From: CAYFSC01 sp964345695
GTDB taxonomy: Bacteria; Bacteroidota; Rhodothermia; Rhodothermales; Salinibacteraceae
Direction of reading: 5' to 3'
NCBI GenBank assembly: GCA_964345695.1
Contig: CAYFSC010000051.1
Coordinates: 1 to 17,437 of the forward strand
DNA: 17,437 nt
Shown: positions 1 to 7,835 of the stretch, one piece after another
Layout of the letters: each line of letters starts with the position of its first letter
Numbering within the stretch: position 1 is the stretch's first letter
The notes under the pieces: generated by a model
Seen by the model: the letters and a program-made list of their open reading frames with translations, nothing else
Told to the model about the DNA's origin: nothing
Database searches by the model: none
Position numbers and translations under genes: made by a program

Positions 1-910
1 GACGCCGTTGCGCCTGCAAGATGACGCCTGCACGGTAGAGGGTCTGCAAACGTGGGGGCTCGGGGCCGCGTCGACGGTGCCCGCCCCAAACCGGTTCTCC
101 AAATCTGGATCGATGGACCAGAACGCGGGGCCTCCGAGGACTTCAACCGCGCAGTGGTGGCTGCGCAACCGTTTGGGCGGCTGTTTCGCGCACAGCGCTT
201 CGTCGTCCGACGCGGCACATTCGTACCGACGGGGCATGCGGACCTGAGAATCTGTTTTCGTTCATGCCTCCGGGCTGCGGGCGGCCCCGACGGGCGGGGC
301 CGTCGGTCATGCCCAGCGTACATATCGCTCCCAATCTTGGCCCGAAGCGCTGCTACGAGCCACGATCGAGGCCCGGTTTTCGCCACGTCGATGCTTGCTC
401 CCGCCATCCAATCCAAAATCAAAACAGGTTCTGAGACATCGAAAGCCCTTCTTCTGACAAATTTCCGTGCTATTTACCTCTTCTGTAGCTGCATTCACTC
501 CGTACACTTTGTTTTCGTCTGTGTCGTGCCGTATACAGCAGGTGTGCGCAAGTGCATCAGGTGAAACAACGGATGAAAGAGAGCAAGATGCGCAAGACGC
601 AGAGCGCGGTCCTGTTGCGTGTTCCCATGTCATTCCGTTTCTTGCTCTGGATGAATCGGTCCATGGAAACACCCATAGACGAACGGCCGCATCGGTACGC
701 CTGTGATTCGGTCCCGGTCGCAACAGCTGTATAGGCATGGATCGCTTTTTGCGCTTTTGCTTTCATCACGGTCGGGTTTGGATGTGCAGAACGCCTTCCT
801 GCGCAAATGCTTTGCCGCTGTCGGCCTCGACGGACCGTGCCCGGACCGACAGATTTGTACTCGATGCATGTTCGGCTTTCGCTCCCTCTGACGCAGCATA
901 ACTGTACCCA
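1..910. other. Gene-poor stretch, no supportable gene
   Basis: No reading frame here gives a protein I recognise. The longest plus frame (52-564) and the longest minus frame (307-738) have low-complexity, Arg/Ser/Cys-rich composition typical of non-coding GC-rich DNA and overlap each other. The part at about 400-560 is visibly richer in A and T than the rest of the window and could hold promoter sequence, but I see no convincing hexamer pair. A short GC hairpin (282-288 pairing with 296-302, 7 bp) sits inside a possible dispersed repeat at 259-314. The stretch could be an old decayed gene or ordinary intergenic DNA. Confidence 0.5.
259..314. repeat. Possible dispersed extragenic repeat, copy A
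   Basis: This segment begins with CGTTCAT and ends with an 18-nt block around GGTCATGCCC. The same two ends, with one mismatch in the 18-nt block and a middle of nearly equal length (31 versus 29 nt), occur at 13244-13297. The middles differ but are both GC-rich and can fold. Both copies lie outside genes. Two copies with diverged centres fit a REP-like family, but chance similarity in GC-rich DNA is not excluded. Confidence 0.3.
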
Positions 911-1864
911 ATGAAAACGCCTATGCCTGTGAACGCGCGACAACGACTCACCTTCTGGCTTCCCGCCCTTTTCCTCATCGGAGGCCTGGTTCTGACGGGA
1001 TGCGGGGCGACCGCTCCCGTCGTACAGTCCATCGATGGACCTGAAACCCTGCAGACGAGCGAGAGCGGCACGTTCGAAGCCAGCATCAACGAAGACGCAG
1101 ACGAACCGCTGACGTACGAATGGGACTTTGGCGACAACTCGACCGGGTCGGGGCTCCTCACGACGCACGCCTTTAGCGAGCCTGGCGAGTACACCGTGAC
1201 GTTTATGGTCAGTAACGAAGGCGGATCGTCGTCGGAGTCCATGACGGTCACCGTCAATCGCCCGCCGCAGCCTGCTCGCGTTACGTCCCTCAACGCCACC
1301 CCGAATCCAGTGGATGAGGGCGAGACGGTTCGGTTCTCCAGTGATGTCCGCGGCGACACGCCCGTGACTTACGAGTGGGACTTCGGGGACGGCTCGACCG
1401 GGTCGGGATCGTCTGCCTCGCACACCTACAACGAGGCCGGAACGTACACGGTGGAGCTTCGCGCCTCCAACGATGCAGGGGAAGACACGCGGACGCTTAA
1501 CCTCACGGTCGAGCGCGCACTGCCGCCGGTCTGCCTCAACGTGACGGAGTTCAACAGCGCCTTCTTCAGCTACAACTCCAGCACGCTCACCGATGAGGGC
1601 CGCAGCGCGCTGCAGGAGAACCTCGACATCCTGTCGCAGTGCCCGAACCTCGATGTGCGCATCGAAGGCTTCGCGGCACCGGGCGAACGCAACGCCGAGT
1701 CGCTGTCGGAGGATCGGGCCCGCGCCGTGGCGCAGTTCTACCAGGACAACGATATCTCCTCGAGCCGCGTGATGACTGTGGGACAAGGTCGTCCCGAAGG
1801 CGTAACGACCAAGAAGGGCGGAACGCGTCAGTACCGCCGCACCGACTCCATCCCGCAGCGCTAA
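911..1864 (+). CDS. PKD-domain OmpA-like lipoprotein
   Basis: A 317-aa envelope lipoprotein. Residues 1-30 form a lipoprotein signal with a hydrophobic core and lipobox LTGC, so Cys31 would be lipidated. Two PKD domains follow at about 38-116 and 124-202, each with the WDFGD motif (71-75, 156-160) and an ending of the type GEYTVTF or GTYTVEL. Residues 205-305 are an OmpA C-terminal-like domain (FNSAFFSYNSSTLTDEG, then LSEDRARAVAQFY). OmpA domains normally bind peptidoglycan. Here the binding Arg of the LSxxRA motif is kept, but the usual GxTD acidic residue is replaced (GFAAPGE). The start at 911 gives the signal peptide; an in-frame ATG at 923 is an alternative. There is no Shine-Dalgarno sequence. 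A hairpin follows at 1885-1919, then a longer paralogue at 2042. It probably anchors or spaces structures between the outer membrane and the cell wall; the exact role is unknown. Confidence 0.88.
   Translation: MKTPMPVNARQRLTFWLPALFLIGGLVLTGCGATAPVVQSIDGPETLQTSESGTFEASINEDADEPLTYEWDFGDNSTGSGLLTTHAFSEPGEYTVTFMVSNEGGSSSESMTVTVNRPPQPARVTSLNATPNPVDEGETVRFSSDVRGDTPVTYEWDFGDGSTGSGSSASHTYNEAGTYTVELRASNDAGEDTRTLNLTVERALPPVCLNVTEFNSAFFSYNSSTLTDEGRSALQENLDILSQCPNLDVRIEGFAAPGERNAESLSEDRARAVAQFYQDNDISSSRVMTVGQGRPEGVTTKKGGTRQYRRTDSIPQR
1574..1671 (+). repeat. 98-nt tract identical to 3212-3309
   Basis: This stretch inside the OmpA-like domain is identical, base for base, to 3212-3309 in the neighbouring paralogue, including all synonymous positions. 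Sequence on either side diverges at once (TAC versus CGG codon before it, TTC versus TTT after it), and the PKD portions of the two genes differ at many sites. The pattern fits recent gene conversion. Confidence 0.85.
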
Positions 1865-1884
1865 CTTTTTGCTGCATGTGGAAC

Positions 1885-1919
1885 CGTACGGGTCTGTCAT
1901 CAGAGGACAGACCCGTACG
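1885..1919 (+). terminator. Hairpin terminator after the PKD-OmpA lipoprotein gene
   Basis: A perfect 14-bp stem (1885-1898 with 1906-1919) closes a 7-nt loop 20 nt after the stop codon. A modest T-rich tail (CTTGTTT) follows. It separates the two PKD-OmpA genes, so the downstream one probably has its own promoter or depends on readthrough. Confidence 0.75.
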
Positions 1920-2041
1920 CTTGTTTCTCGAACCCCTTGCCCTGAACGTAGAGCCCCACGGTGGGGCGGACTTTCCCCCTTCCGCTGAGACAACGACGGA
2001 CCTGTTTTCCCATCCATTCTTCCCAAACTCCCTCCAATACT

Positions 2042-3505
2042 ATGATTAGGACGCTGTCGTCGCTCTTTCTCGCTCTTTTGATCGGGGTCGCCTTTACAGC
2101 AAACCCGACGCACGCCCAGACCAAGCGCGCTGGCGATACCTTCTACCTGAAGCTGGGAGGTGGTTTTTCCGACTACACGGGCGACTTCGCGGATCCCTTC
2201 GAAGGATTCAGCGATGGAGATGGATTTCCGTACACCTGGGTCGGAGAGGTGGGATACCAAGTCTCGCCGGCATTTGGCATCGGGCTGGGATACCAGGCCG
2301 GCCGGTACCCGCTGGTCAATAACGACGTGCCCGGTACCGACCCGGACCGCCTCTCGGGGCAACTGCTCGGGCGCTATACCTTCGGCGCCGAGAAGTGGAC
2401 GGTGGCTCCATACATCGATGCTGGGGCGAACCTGTCCTTCACCGGAAGCGACACGGGCGGTGGGCCCACCGTGGGCATCGGCCTTGATATCGTGCTGAAC
2501 GACTGGGCCTCCTTCTACGCGGAGTCGCGGACCAACTTCACGTTCGGTGACGACGCCATGGACGGCGCCGACTCCGGCACGTCGTTCGACGGCCTGAGCG
2601 AGCTGTTCGGCATCGGGGTGAAGCTGAACTTCAAGACGGCCACCACCGCGCCGCGCGTCCTTGCCCTGGACGGCCCGACCGACGTGCGAACAGGCGAGTC
2701 GGCGACCTTCTCGGCCACAGTGAACGAGCGCGAGGCCACCCGTCCGCTGACGTACCAGTGGGACTTTGGCGATGGCTCGACCGGATCGGGTCTGACCGCG
2801 TCGCACACCTTCCGCCAGCCGGGCGAATACACCGTGACGTTCACCGCCAGCAACGAAGCAGGGGACGCCAGTCGATCGCTCACCGTCACCGCCACCCGGC
2901 CGCCGCAGCCGGCGCGCATCACGAGCCTGAACGCCACCCCGAACCCGGCAGATGAGGGCGAGTCGGTGTCGTTCTCGGCCGACGTCCAGGGAGACAGTCC
3001 CCTCTCCTACTCGTGGGACTTCGGGGATGGCGCGACGGGAAGTGGCGCTGGCGCGTCGCACACCTACGACGAGCCGGGCACCTACACCGTGGAGCTGACT
3101 GCCTCGAACGAAGCCGGCGAAGACACACGCACGCTGACGATGACCGTCGAGCGCGCGCTGCCGCCCATCTGTACCAGCGTGAGCGAGTTCAACAGCGCCT
3201 TCTTTAACCGGAACTCCAGCACGCTCACCGATGAGGGCCGCAGCGCGCTGCAGGAGAACCTCGACATCCTGTCGCAGTGCCCGAACCTCGATGTGCGCAT
3301 CGAAGGCTTTGCGGCGCCGGGCGAGCGCAACGTGCAGGCCCTCTCGGAAGACCGAGCCCGGGCGGTGGCACAGTTCTACCAGGAGGGCGACATCGCTGCC
3401 AATCGCATCACGACCTCCGGAGAAGGACAACCCGAAGGTGTGACCACGAAGAAGGGCGGCACCCAGCAGTACCGCCGCGTGGACTCTATTCCGCAGCAGC
3501 GGTAG
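2042..3505 (+). CDS. Beta-barrel PKD-PKD-OmpA outer-membrane protein
   Basis: A 487-aa exported protein. Residues 1-26 are a signal peptide with a likely signal peptidase I site after THA-Q. Residues 30-198 are rich in alternating Gly/aromatic strands (YLKLGGGFSDYTG, VGEVGYQVSPAFGIGLGY, ending FGIGVKLNF), as expected for an outer-membrane beta-barrel of the OmpA/OprF kind. PKD domains lie at about 203-284 and 293-371 with WDFGDG motifs (240-245, 325-330). An OmpA-like domain runs from about 380 to 480 with LSEDRARAVAQFY. The C-terminal 285 residues are a paralogue of the lipoprotein encoded just upstream. The frame stays open upstream to 1961, but the start at 2042 gives the signal peptide, so the extension is rejected. 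The acidic residue of the peptidoglycan-binding GxTD motif is missing here too. It likely links the outer membrane to the cell wall, with PKD domains as spacers. Confidence 0.88.
   Translation: MIRTLSSLFLALLIGVAFTANPTHAQTKRAGDTFYLKLGGGFSDYTGDFADPFEGFSDGDGFPYTWVGEVGYQVSPAFGIGLGYQAGRYPLVNNDVPGTDPDRLSGQLLGRYTFGAEKWTVAPYIDAGANLSFTGSDTGGGPTVGIGLDIVLNDWASFYAESRTNFTFGDDAMDGADSGTSFDGLSELFGIGVKLNFKTATTAPRVLALDGPTDVRTGESATFSATVNEREATRPLTYQWDFGDGSTGSGLTASHTFRQPGEYTVTFTASNEAGDASRSLTVTATRPPQPARITSLNATPNPADEGESVSFSADVQGDSPLSYSWDFGDGATGSGAGASHTYDEPGTYTVELTASNEAGEDTRTLTMTVERALPPICTSVSEFNSAFFNRNSSTLTDEGRSALQENLDILSQCPNLDVRIEGFAAPGERNVQALSEDRARAVAQFYQEGDIAANRITTSGEGQPEGVTTKKGGTQQYRRVDSIPQQR
3212..3309 (+). repeat. 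98-nt tract identical to 1574-1671
   Basis: Second copy of the perfectly conserved block within the OmpA-like domain, in the same orientation as the first and about 1.6 kb away. Direct repeats of this length could also support deletion or fusion between the two genes. Confidence 0.85.
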
Positions 3506-3532
3506 ACCAACGGCTGTCCTGACGCAGACACC

Positions 3533-3568
3533 AAAGCGGCCCTGTCCCCTCCCGGACAGGGCCGCTTT
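3533..3568 (+). terminator. Rho-independent terminator
   Basis: A perfect 15-bp GC-rich stem (3533-3547 with 3554-3568) with a 6-nt loop (CCTCCC) ends in a TTTT run and lies 27 nt after the stop of the barrel-PKD-OmpA gene. The A-run on the left arm gives it T-tract character in the other direction too, so it may also stop transcription from the convergent gene ending at 3726. Confidence 0.85.
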
Positions 3569-3725
3569 TGCGTTTGGGATCTACCCATGCCGCACGTTCT
3601 GTAGCAGATCTATCGGTTGAGCGCTGTCTCCATTCAGCAGGGCATCCGTGAAGTCGGTAGTCCGGAGAGGGGCCGCAAACAGATTCTGGACGCCCGTCGC
3701 CCTCTCCTTCCATCCGGAGGGGGCA

Positions 3726-4385
3726 CTACAGGCCGAACCGCACGAGGAAGAGCCACGTTTCGGTTCGCGCATCCCGCGGAAACGGCGCGAGCGGAAAGTC
3801 CTGCGTGCCCAGGTCCTGCCCTACATCGACAAGCCCCCGGGCGTAACGGACCTCCAGGCCCAGGCGTCCTTCCCCAAAAGACAGGGTCGCCCCGAGCCCA
3901 ACCAGCACGCCTGCATTGGTGCGCTGAAAGAACGACGTCTCCGTGTCGATGGGAAATCGGATCTCCCCGCCTCCGGCCGTCTGCCGCTCGAAGATCTTGA
4001 GACCGCCGAATCCACCGGCGAGCAGGTGCGGGCGGACCGCCTGGAGCCGAGGCCCTTCGAGGCGGACGGCCACGGGGAGCTCAATGTAGTTGGCGCCGTA
4101 GCGCACCTCGCCGCTGCCCTCCCGAGTGTCGACGGCTCCGCCCTTCTGCGTAAACAGGAGTTCGGGCTGCACCGAAACCGGGCCTGGAAGCGTCACCTGG
4201 GCAACGATCCCGCCGGAGAACGCCGTGCGCGTGCTCACATCCACCTCGTCGCTCTGCAGCGAGGCCAGGTTGAATCCAAGTGTGGCCCCCCACTGAACCG
4301 TCAGATCGGAGAATTGTGCGGCTGTCGGGCGGGGGACAGCAAACAGCAGGGCGAGGAGTAGAACACACGAGAGGCGGAGGGGCAT
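3726..4385 (-). CDS. Small outer-membrane beta-barrel protein (porin family)
   Basis: A 219-aa exported protein. Residues 1-23 are a signal peptide (hydrophobic LLLALLFAV, cleavage near TAA-Q). The rest alternates short amphipathic strands with polar loops and includes patterns common in Bacteroidota barrels of the OMP_b-brl_2 type: VQPELLFTQKGGAV (72-85), ANYIELPVAVRLEG (98-111), GLGATLSFGEGRLGLEVRYARGL (163-185, read in pieces), and a C-terminal strand ending in FGL. Barrels of this kind usually have about 180-230 residues, so it looks complete. Substrate and role cannot be read from the sequence. It stands alone, convergent with the gene ending at 3505. A mismatched hairpin (3699-3707 with 3716-3724) just beyond the stop may help termination. 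No Shine-Dalgarno sequence is visible. Confidence 0.8.
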   Translation of the reverse strand: MPLRLSCVLLLALLFAVPRPTAAQFSDLTVQWGATLGFNLASLQSDEVDVSTRTAFSGGIVAQVTLPGPVSVQPELLFTQKGGAVDTREGSGEVRYGANYIELPVAVRLEGPRLQAVRPHLLAGGFGGLKIFERQTAGGGEIRFPIDTETSFFQRTNAGVLVGLGATLSFGEGRLGLEVRYARGLVDVGQDLGTQDFPLAPFPRDARTETWLFLVRFGL

Positions 4386-4605
4386 GACGCCGGGGCATTA
4401 GCGGGCGCAAGGCGGCGGAACGATGGGAAACCGACGACGGGCGTCCGCTCAACGCGTCAGAGAAGCTCTGCGCCGCGATGAGGGCCGCCCGTCATCCCGA
4501 TTCATCCATCCGAGGCCCACAATACGAAACGCCACCATCAATGTCATCCCCTGTCGACGGAACCGCCTCGGCGGCCCTCCGGGCACGACGAGCCCCTGGG
4601 CAGGA

Positions 4606-5625
4606 CTACGCGTCGATGCCAAGCCGGTCGCGCAGCAGGGCGTCTAGGCGACTGTGCGTGGCCGCGTCACGAATGTTGAACGCCGGAAGGGAGGTCAGCT
4701 GGTCGAGCAGCGAGATGCCGGCGGCCGTGTTGGTGGCGACGCCGGTAACGAGGTCGGGCTCCAGCATGCTGAACGCCTTCTGCACCCCGAGCACGGCGTA
4801 CGGATCCGAAGCGCAGAGAATGGTCAGGCAGACGGCATCCTTCAACTCTTCGATGGCGACGTCACCGTTGTATGGCTCGAGCGGCGACGCGCCGACCTCG
4901 ATCACGGCCACGTCGGCGTCGGGACGGGCCATGCGCGTGAGTAGGCCACGTACCGACGCGCGAAAGTCAGACGCTGGGGCAATGGTCGACGGAAGCCCGG
5001 CATCGACGAAGTCGAAGATCCAATCGGCACCGGCATCGTGCAGCGACAGCACGTCGCGGAAGCGTCCTGCGCCGCTCAGTTTCGCTCCCAGAACCTGAAG
5101 CCCCATGCCCTTTAGCCGCCGCGTTACGATGCGGCCGGCCGTCGTCTTTCCAGCCGACATCGAGGTGCCGACGAGCAGCACTGTCGGCACGTCAAACGAA
5201 CGGTCGGGGGCGGGCGGGACGAAGTCGGTCATCGTCACTTTCTCACCATTGCGGAGGACGTGCCCCTGATAGCGGAGGGTGAGCGGGCGCTTCACGAGCG
5301 TGGAGCGGGATTCCTGGCGTCCGAAGAGCCCGGCCCGCGTCAGGGCGTGCATGACGTGGTCGTCTCCGATGCTCTTCCACGATCCCGTGATTTCGAGCGT
5401 GGCACGCCGGTCCCCGAAGGCCCCGACGACGTAGTCGCCGGCGGCTACCTCCATGGTGCGGCCGCTGGTCAGCTCGATTTTCCGGTAGCCGGACGTGTCG
5501 AGCACCTTGCCGACGACGTAGTCGCCGCGTTCCCACTGCGTACTCACGAGGGCCTCCATATCGAAAGAGCCCTCGTCCACGTCCGAAATGCGGGTCATCG
5601 AGCTGTGAATAAAACGTTCATGCAT
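4606..5625 (-). CDS. P-loop NTPase of the DUF1611/BioD-like fold
   Basis: A 339-aa soluble protein with two parts. Residues 25-135 look like a small beta-rich domain (GDYVVGKVLDTSGYRKIEL, then AAGDYVVGAFGDRRATLEI). Residues 147-325 form a P-loop domain: Walker A VGTSMSAGKTT (152-162) has the spacing of dethiobiotin synthetase (GTDTGVGKT). It is followed by AKLSGAGRFRD (181-191), a possible switch-like VIEVGASPLEPYNGD (241-255), and CASDPYAVLGVQKAF (271-285). DUF1611/DgcN proteins have a comparable arrangement of an N-terminal domain plus BioD-like P-loop, and act on amino acids or amide bonds. I cannot confirm membership in that family. It is last in a set with the M20 peptidase 53 nt upstream, so its substrate may be related to what that enzyme releases. 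Start: two near-adjacent ATGs at 5625 and 5621 (different frames); the first keeps this frame, and an in-frame ATG also lies at 5598. Confidence 0.7.
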   Translation of the reverse strand: MHERFIHSSMTRISDVDEGSFDMEALVSTQWERGDYVVGKVLDTSGYRKIELTSGRTMEVAAGDYVVGAFGDRRATLEITGSWKSIGDDHVMHALTRAGLFGRQESRSTLVKRPLTLRYQGHVLRNGEKVTMTDFVPPAPDRSFDVPTVLLVGTSMSAGKTTAGRIVTRRLKGMGLQVLGAKLSGAGRFRDVLSLHDAGADWIFDFVDAGLPSTIAPASDFRASVRGLLTRMARPDADVAVIEVGASPLEPYNGDVAIEELKDAVCLTILCASDPYAVLGVQKAFSMLEPDLVTGVATNTAAGISLLDQLTSLPAFNIRDAATHSRLDALLRDRLGIDA

Positions 5626-5678
5626 AAGGGGAAGAGGAGAAAAGTGGATGCGGGTGCGAATCGAGATCCTGCAAGCGA

Positions 5679-6929
5679 TCAGTCGTCTTCCAGAGCGTCA
5701 GAGGTCGCGAGGTCTGTGGTCCGGACGTCTTCGGCGTCTGCGGTGTGGTTGGTAAGGTCGGACAATGGGGGCTGGGCGATCAGGAGGGCGAGGAGGGCAC
5801 TCCGCTCCACCATCTTGTCGATGAAGCAGAACTCGTGGCGGGCGTGAGCGCCATCGCCCACGGCACCCAGTCCGTCGAGCGTCGGGGTATACTGGCTGAT
5901 GATGTTGCCGTCGGAAGATCCGCCGGACCGCCCCTCCTGGAGCGGCCCGAGGCCCAGGTGGTCAGCGGCCTGCTGGGCCTGGGTCCAGAGCCGGCGCGAG
6001 GCGGGCGTCCGCTCCATCGGGGGGCGTCGCATTCCACCCTCGATCTCGAGGACCGTGCCGGGGGTGCTGGCCTCGAGGTCGCGAATGGCCCGGGCTACGG
6101 AGTCGGCCTGGGCCTGGGTCGCAACGCGGAGATCCACCTCTGCACGGCTCTCGGCAGCCACGACGTTGGGCCGCGTGCCTCCGCCAATCGTGCCCACGTT
6201 CACCGAGATGCCCGACTCCGGGTCGTTCAGCGCGTGCAGCTTCTGCACGACGTGGGAGAGCTCCAGAATGGCACTGGATCCGCTCTCCGGATCCAGGCCC
6301 GCGTGCGCACTCTTTCCGCGGATGCGCACCACAAAGTGCCCGCCCCCTTTGCGGGCCGTCTTGATCTTGCCGTCAGTACCAAGGGCCGGCTCGAGGACGA
6401 ACGCCCGGTGCGCAAGAGGTGCGAGCCGGTGCAAGTGCCGACGCGACTGCGGACTGCCCACTTCTTCATCGGCGTTGATGAACACGACCGGCGTCACCGA
6501 AGGGGTCACATCTGCCGCATCGAGCGCCCGGAGTGCGAAGACCATTTGCACCAGCCCGCCCTTCATGTCGAAGACGCCGGGCCCGCGAACAACGTTGTCC
6601 TCCACCTCGAAGGGCATGGCGTCGAGGGTGCCGGTGGGCCACACCGTGTCGCTGTGGCCCACCAGGAGCTGCACCGGGCACGTCCGAGAGCGGTTGGCCG
6701 GACGGGCATACAGGGGGTCGCCGTAGTCGGCCACCGGGAGGAACTGGACGGCAAACGACAGGTCGGTCAGCGCCTCCTGGAGGAGCGCCTGCACCTCGGC
6801 CTGCGCCTCGGGCACGTTCGTCGGCGACTCGGCGCAGACCAGTTGCTCCAGAAAGTCGAGCATGGCGTCCTGACGCGCTGTCAACGTATCGAGGAGGTCG
6901 GGGGCTAGTGCAGAAGGGTCGGCGTCCAT
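5679..6929 (-). CDS. M20 family metallopeptidase (carboxypeptidase G2 type)
   Basis: A 416-aa zinc hydrolase without signal peptide, so probably cytoplasmic. The M20 metal-binding set is complete: GHSDTVWPTG (91-100, ligand His92), GPGVFDMKGG (116-125, bridging Asp121), NADEEVGS (152-159, catalytic Glu155 and ligand Glu156), LEPALG (179-184, ligand Glu180) and GDGAHARHEF (358-367, likely ligand His362). The dimerisation-domain motif GKSAHAG (205-211) with its His209, and TRPNVV, are also present. Relatives include carboxypeptidase G2 and ArgE/DapE/peptidase T-like enzymes, which hydrolyse C-terminal amino acids or N-acyl groups. The actual substrate is not evident. An acidic tail of about 28 residues (388-416) extends past the conserved fold. 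It lies 51 nt after the flavin-reductase-like gene and 53 nt before the P-loop gene, which suggests one operon. Confidence 0.88.
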   Translation of the reverse strand: MDADPSALAPDLLDTLTARQDAMLDFLEQLVCAESPTNVPEAQAEVQALLQEALTDLSFAVQFLPVADYGDPLYARPANRSRTCPVQLLVGHSDTVWPTGTLDAMPFEVEDNVVRGPGVFDMKGGLVQMVFALRALDAADVTPSVTPVVFINADEEVGSPQSRRHLHRLAPLAHRAFVLEPALGTDGKIKTARKGGGHFVVRIRGKSAHAGLDPESGSSAILELSHVVQKLHALNDPESGISVNVGTIGGGTRPNVVAAESRAEVDLRVATQAQADSVARAIRDLEASTPGTVLEIEGGMRRPPMERTPASRRLWTQAQQAADHLGLGPLQEGRSGGSSDGNIISQYTPTLDGLGAVGDGAHARHEFCFIDKMVERSALLALLIAQPPLSDLTNHTADAEDVRTTDLATSDALEDD

Positions 6930-6980
6930 GGGATCGTCGGGGCGGTGCGCGTAGCAAGCGGCGAGGTCAGGCAGTGGTGC

Positions 6981-7601
6981 CTATTTCTCAAACCCCGCCG
7001 GAAACGGAAAGGCGTTCGTGTCTTCGATGACGGCGTACCGGTCGGGGGGCACATACGCCAGAAGTGGATGCTCGCGCAGGGTCTTCTGCTTGTCCTGGTC
7101 GGAGACGCGCATCGCGTCTTTGTGCACGTGCACCGCGGCCACCTTGCCGATGAGCAGGCTGTTCTCGCCGAGGTCGTCCACGATGCGGTCGACCTCGCAC
7201 TCCAGGAACAGGTAGGCGTCTTTCAGAAAGCGGCCGTCGACCACGTCGGCTTTCAGCATAGGCAGCTGATCGAGGCTCGGCTTGGTGTCGGGGCCGTCCG
7301 GTGTCTCGGTGCGGGGGGCGGCGGCGAGGCTGGCCATGACGACCTGCGACGGACGCGGGTAGCTCACGGTGTAGATGCCTGTGCGCTTCGCGTTCCGGTA
7401 CGTTTTGTGACGCGGCGTGCATACGAAGCCGAAATAGTCCTGCCAGCCCATGGGCGAGACCATGTGCTTGGGCGCCAGGTTGTAGGTCCCCTCCTCATCG
7501 CGCGTGCCGATGACGACGAGCGGGGCCACCATGAAGAAGCGATCCCAAAACGGCTGTTCGGGATCGAGCGATAGAATGTCGTCCTGATCGATCGTTTCCA
7601 T
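6981..7601 (-). CDS. Flavin reductase family protein (FMN-binding split barrel)
   Basis: A 206-aa soluble protein resembling the flavin-reductase-like domain. It has an N-terminal strand pair (FFMVAPLVVIGTRDEEGTYN, 22-41), LAPKHMVSPMGWQDYFGFVC (42-61) in the position where these proteins contact FMN, and then NAKRTGIYTVSYP (70-82), matching the usual 'T.NI...GEFVVN' block. A later segment, YLFLECEVDRIVDD, is the typical barrel strand followed by an insertion. Length (about 200) is normal for the family. Such proteins use NAD(P)H to reduce FMN for partner monooxygenases or bind flavin for other redox work; no monooxygenase partner is visible nearby. It is first in the minus-strand set 7601-4606, divergent from the Gfo/Idh/MocA gene. 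The start has no Shine-Dalgarno sequence. Confidence 0.8.
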   Translation of the reverse strand: METIDQDDILSLDPEQPFWDRFFMVAPLVVIGTRDEEGTYNLAPKHMVSPMGWQDYFGFVCTPRHKTYRNAKRTGIYTVSYPRPSQVVMASLAAAPRTETPDGPDTKPSLDQLPMLKADVVDGRFLKDAYLFLECEVDRIVDDLGENSLLIGKVAAVHVHKDAMRVSDQDKQKTLREHPLLAYVPPDRYAVIEDTNAFPFPAGFEK

Positions 7602-7835
7602 AAAAGTAGAAGCCGGGCAGAGTCAGCAGTGAGTGCCACGCCTGAAATGGTACGAACGGAGGCGGCTGGATGTCCAACGCCGTTGCTCTTTTGTCTGTGG
7701 AGCATGTTTCCCTCCTTCTTGTGCGGCGGTCCCCTACGCCGCAGGAGCGGAAAGCCCGGGGTCTTGATTCTTCCCCGCCCCGTGCGCACGTTCTGAGGGT
7801 ACCCACACGCTTTTCTCAGCGATTCCCACCCCCTC
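7602..7835. promoter_or_regulatory. Divergent intergenic control region
   Basis: These 234 nt separate two divergent genes and must hold both promoters. I see no clear hexamer pair. A hairpin with a 7-bp perfect stem (7722-7728 with 7737-7743, 8-nt loop) sits mid-region and may be an operator or leader structure. No helix-turn-helix regulator is encoded alongside. Confidence 0.35.

Noticed and set aside
52..564. 170-codon plus-strand frame near the window start
   Set aside because: No recognisable domain; composition drifts from Arg-rich to Cys/Phe/Val-rich as the base composition changes, as expected for non-coding DNA.
1961..2041. Upstream extension of the barrel-PKD-OmpA gene
   Set aside because: The added residues are Pro/Arg/Thr-rich and would bury the clear signal peptide that starts at 2042.
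557..3430. 957-codon open frame on the minus strand
   Set aside because: It is antisense to both PKD-OmpA genes; its apparent internal repeats mirror the two paralogues, and its Arg/Val/His-rich composition is typical of a GC-rich shadow frame.
5745..6908. 387-codon open frame on the plus strand
   Set aside because: It is antisense to the M20 peptidase, whose complete metal-binding motif set shows which strand codes.
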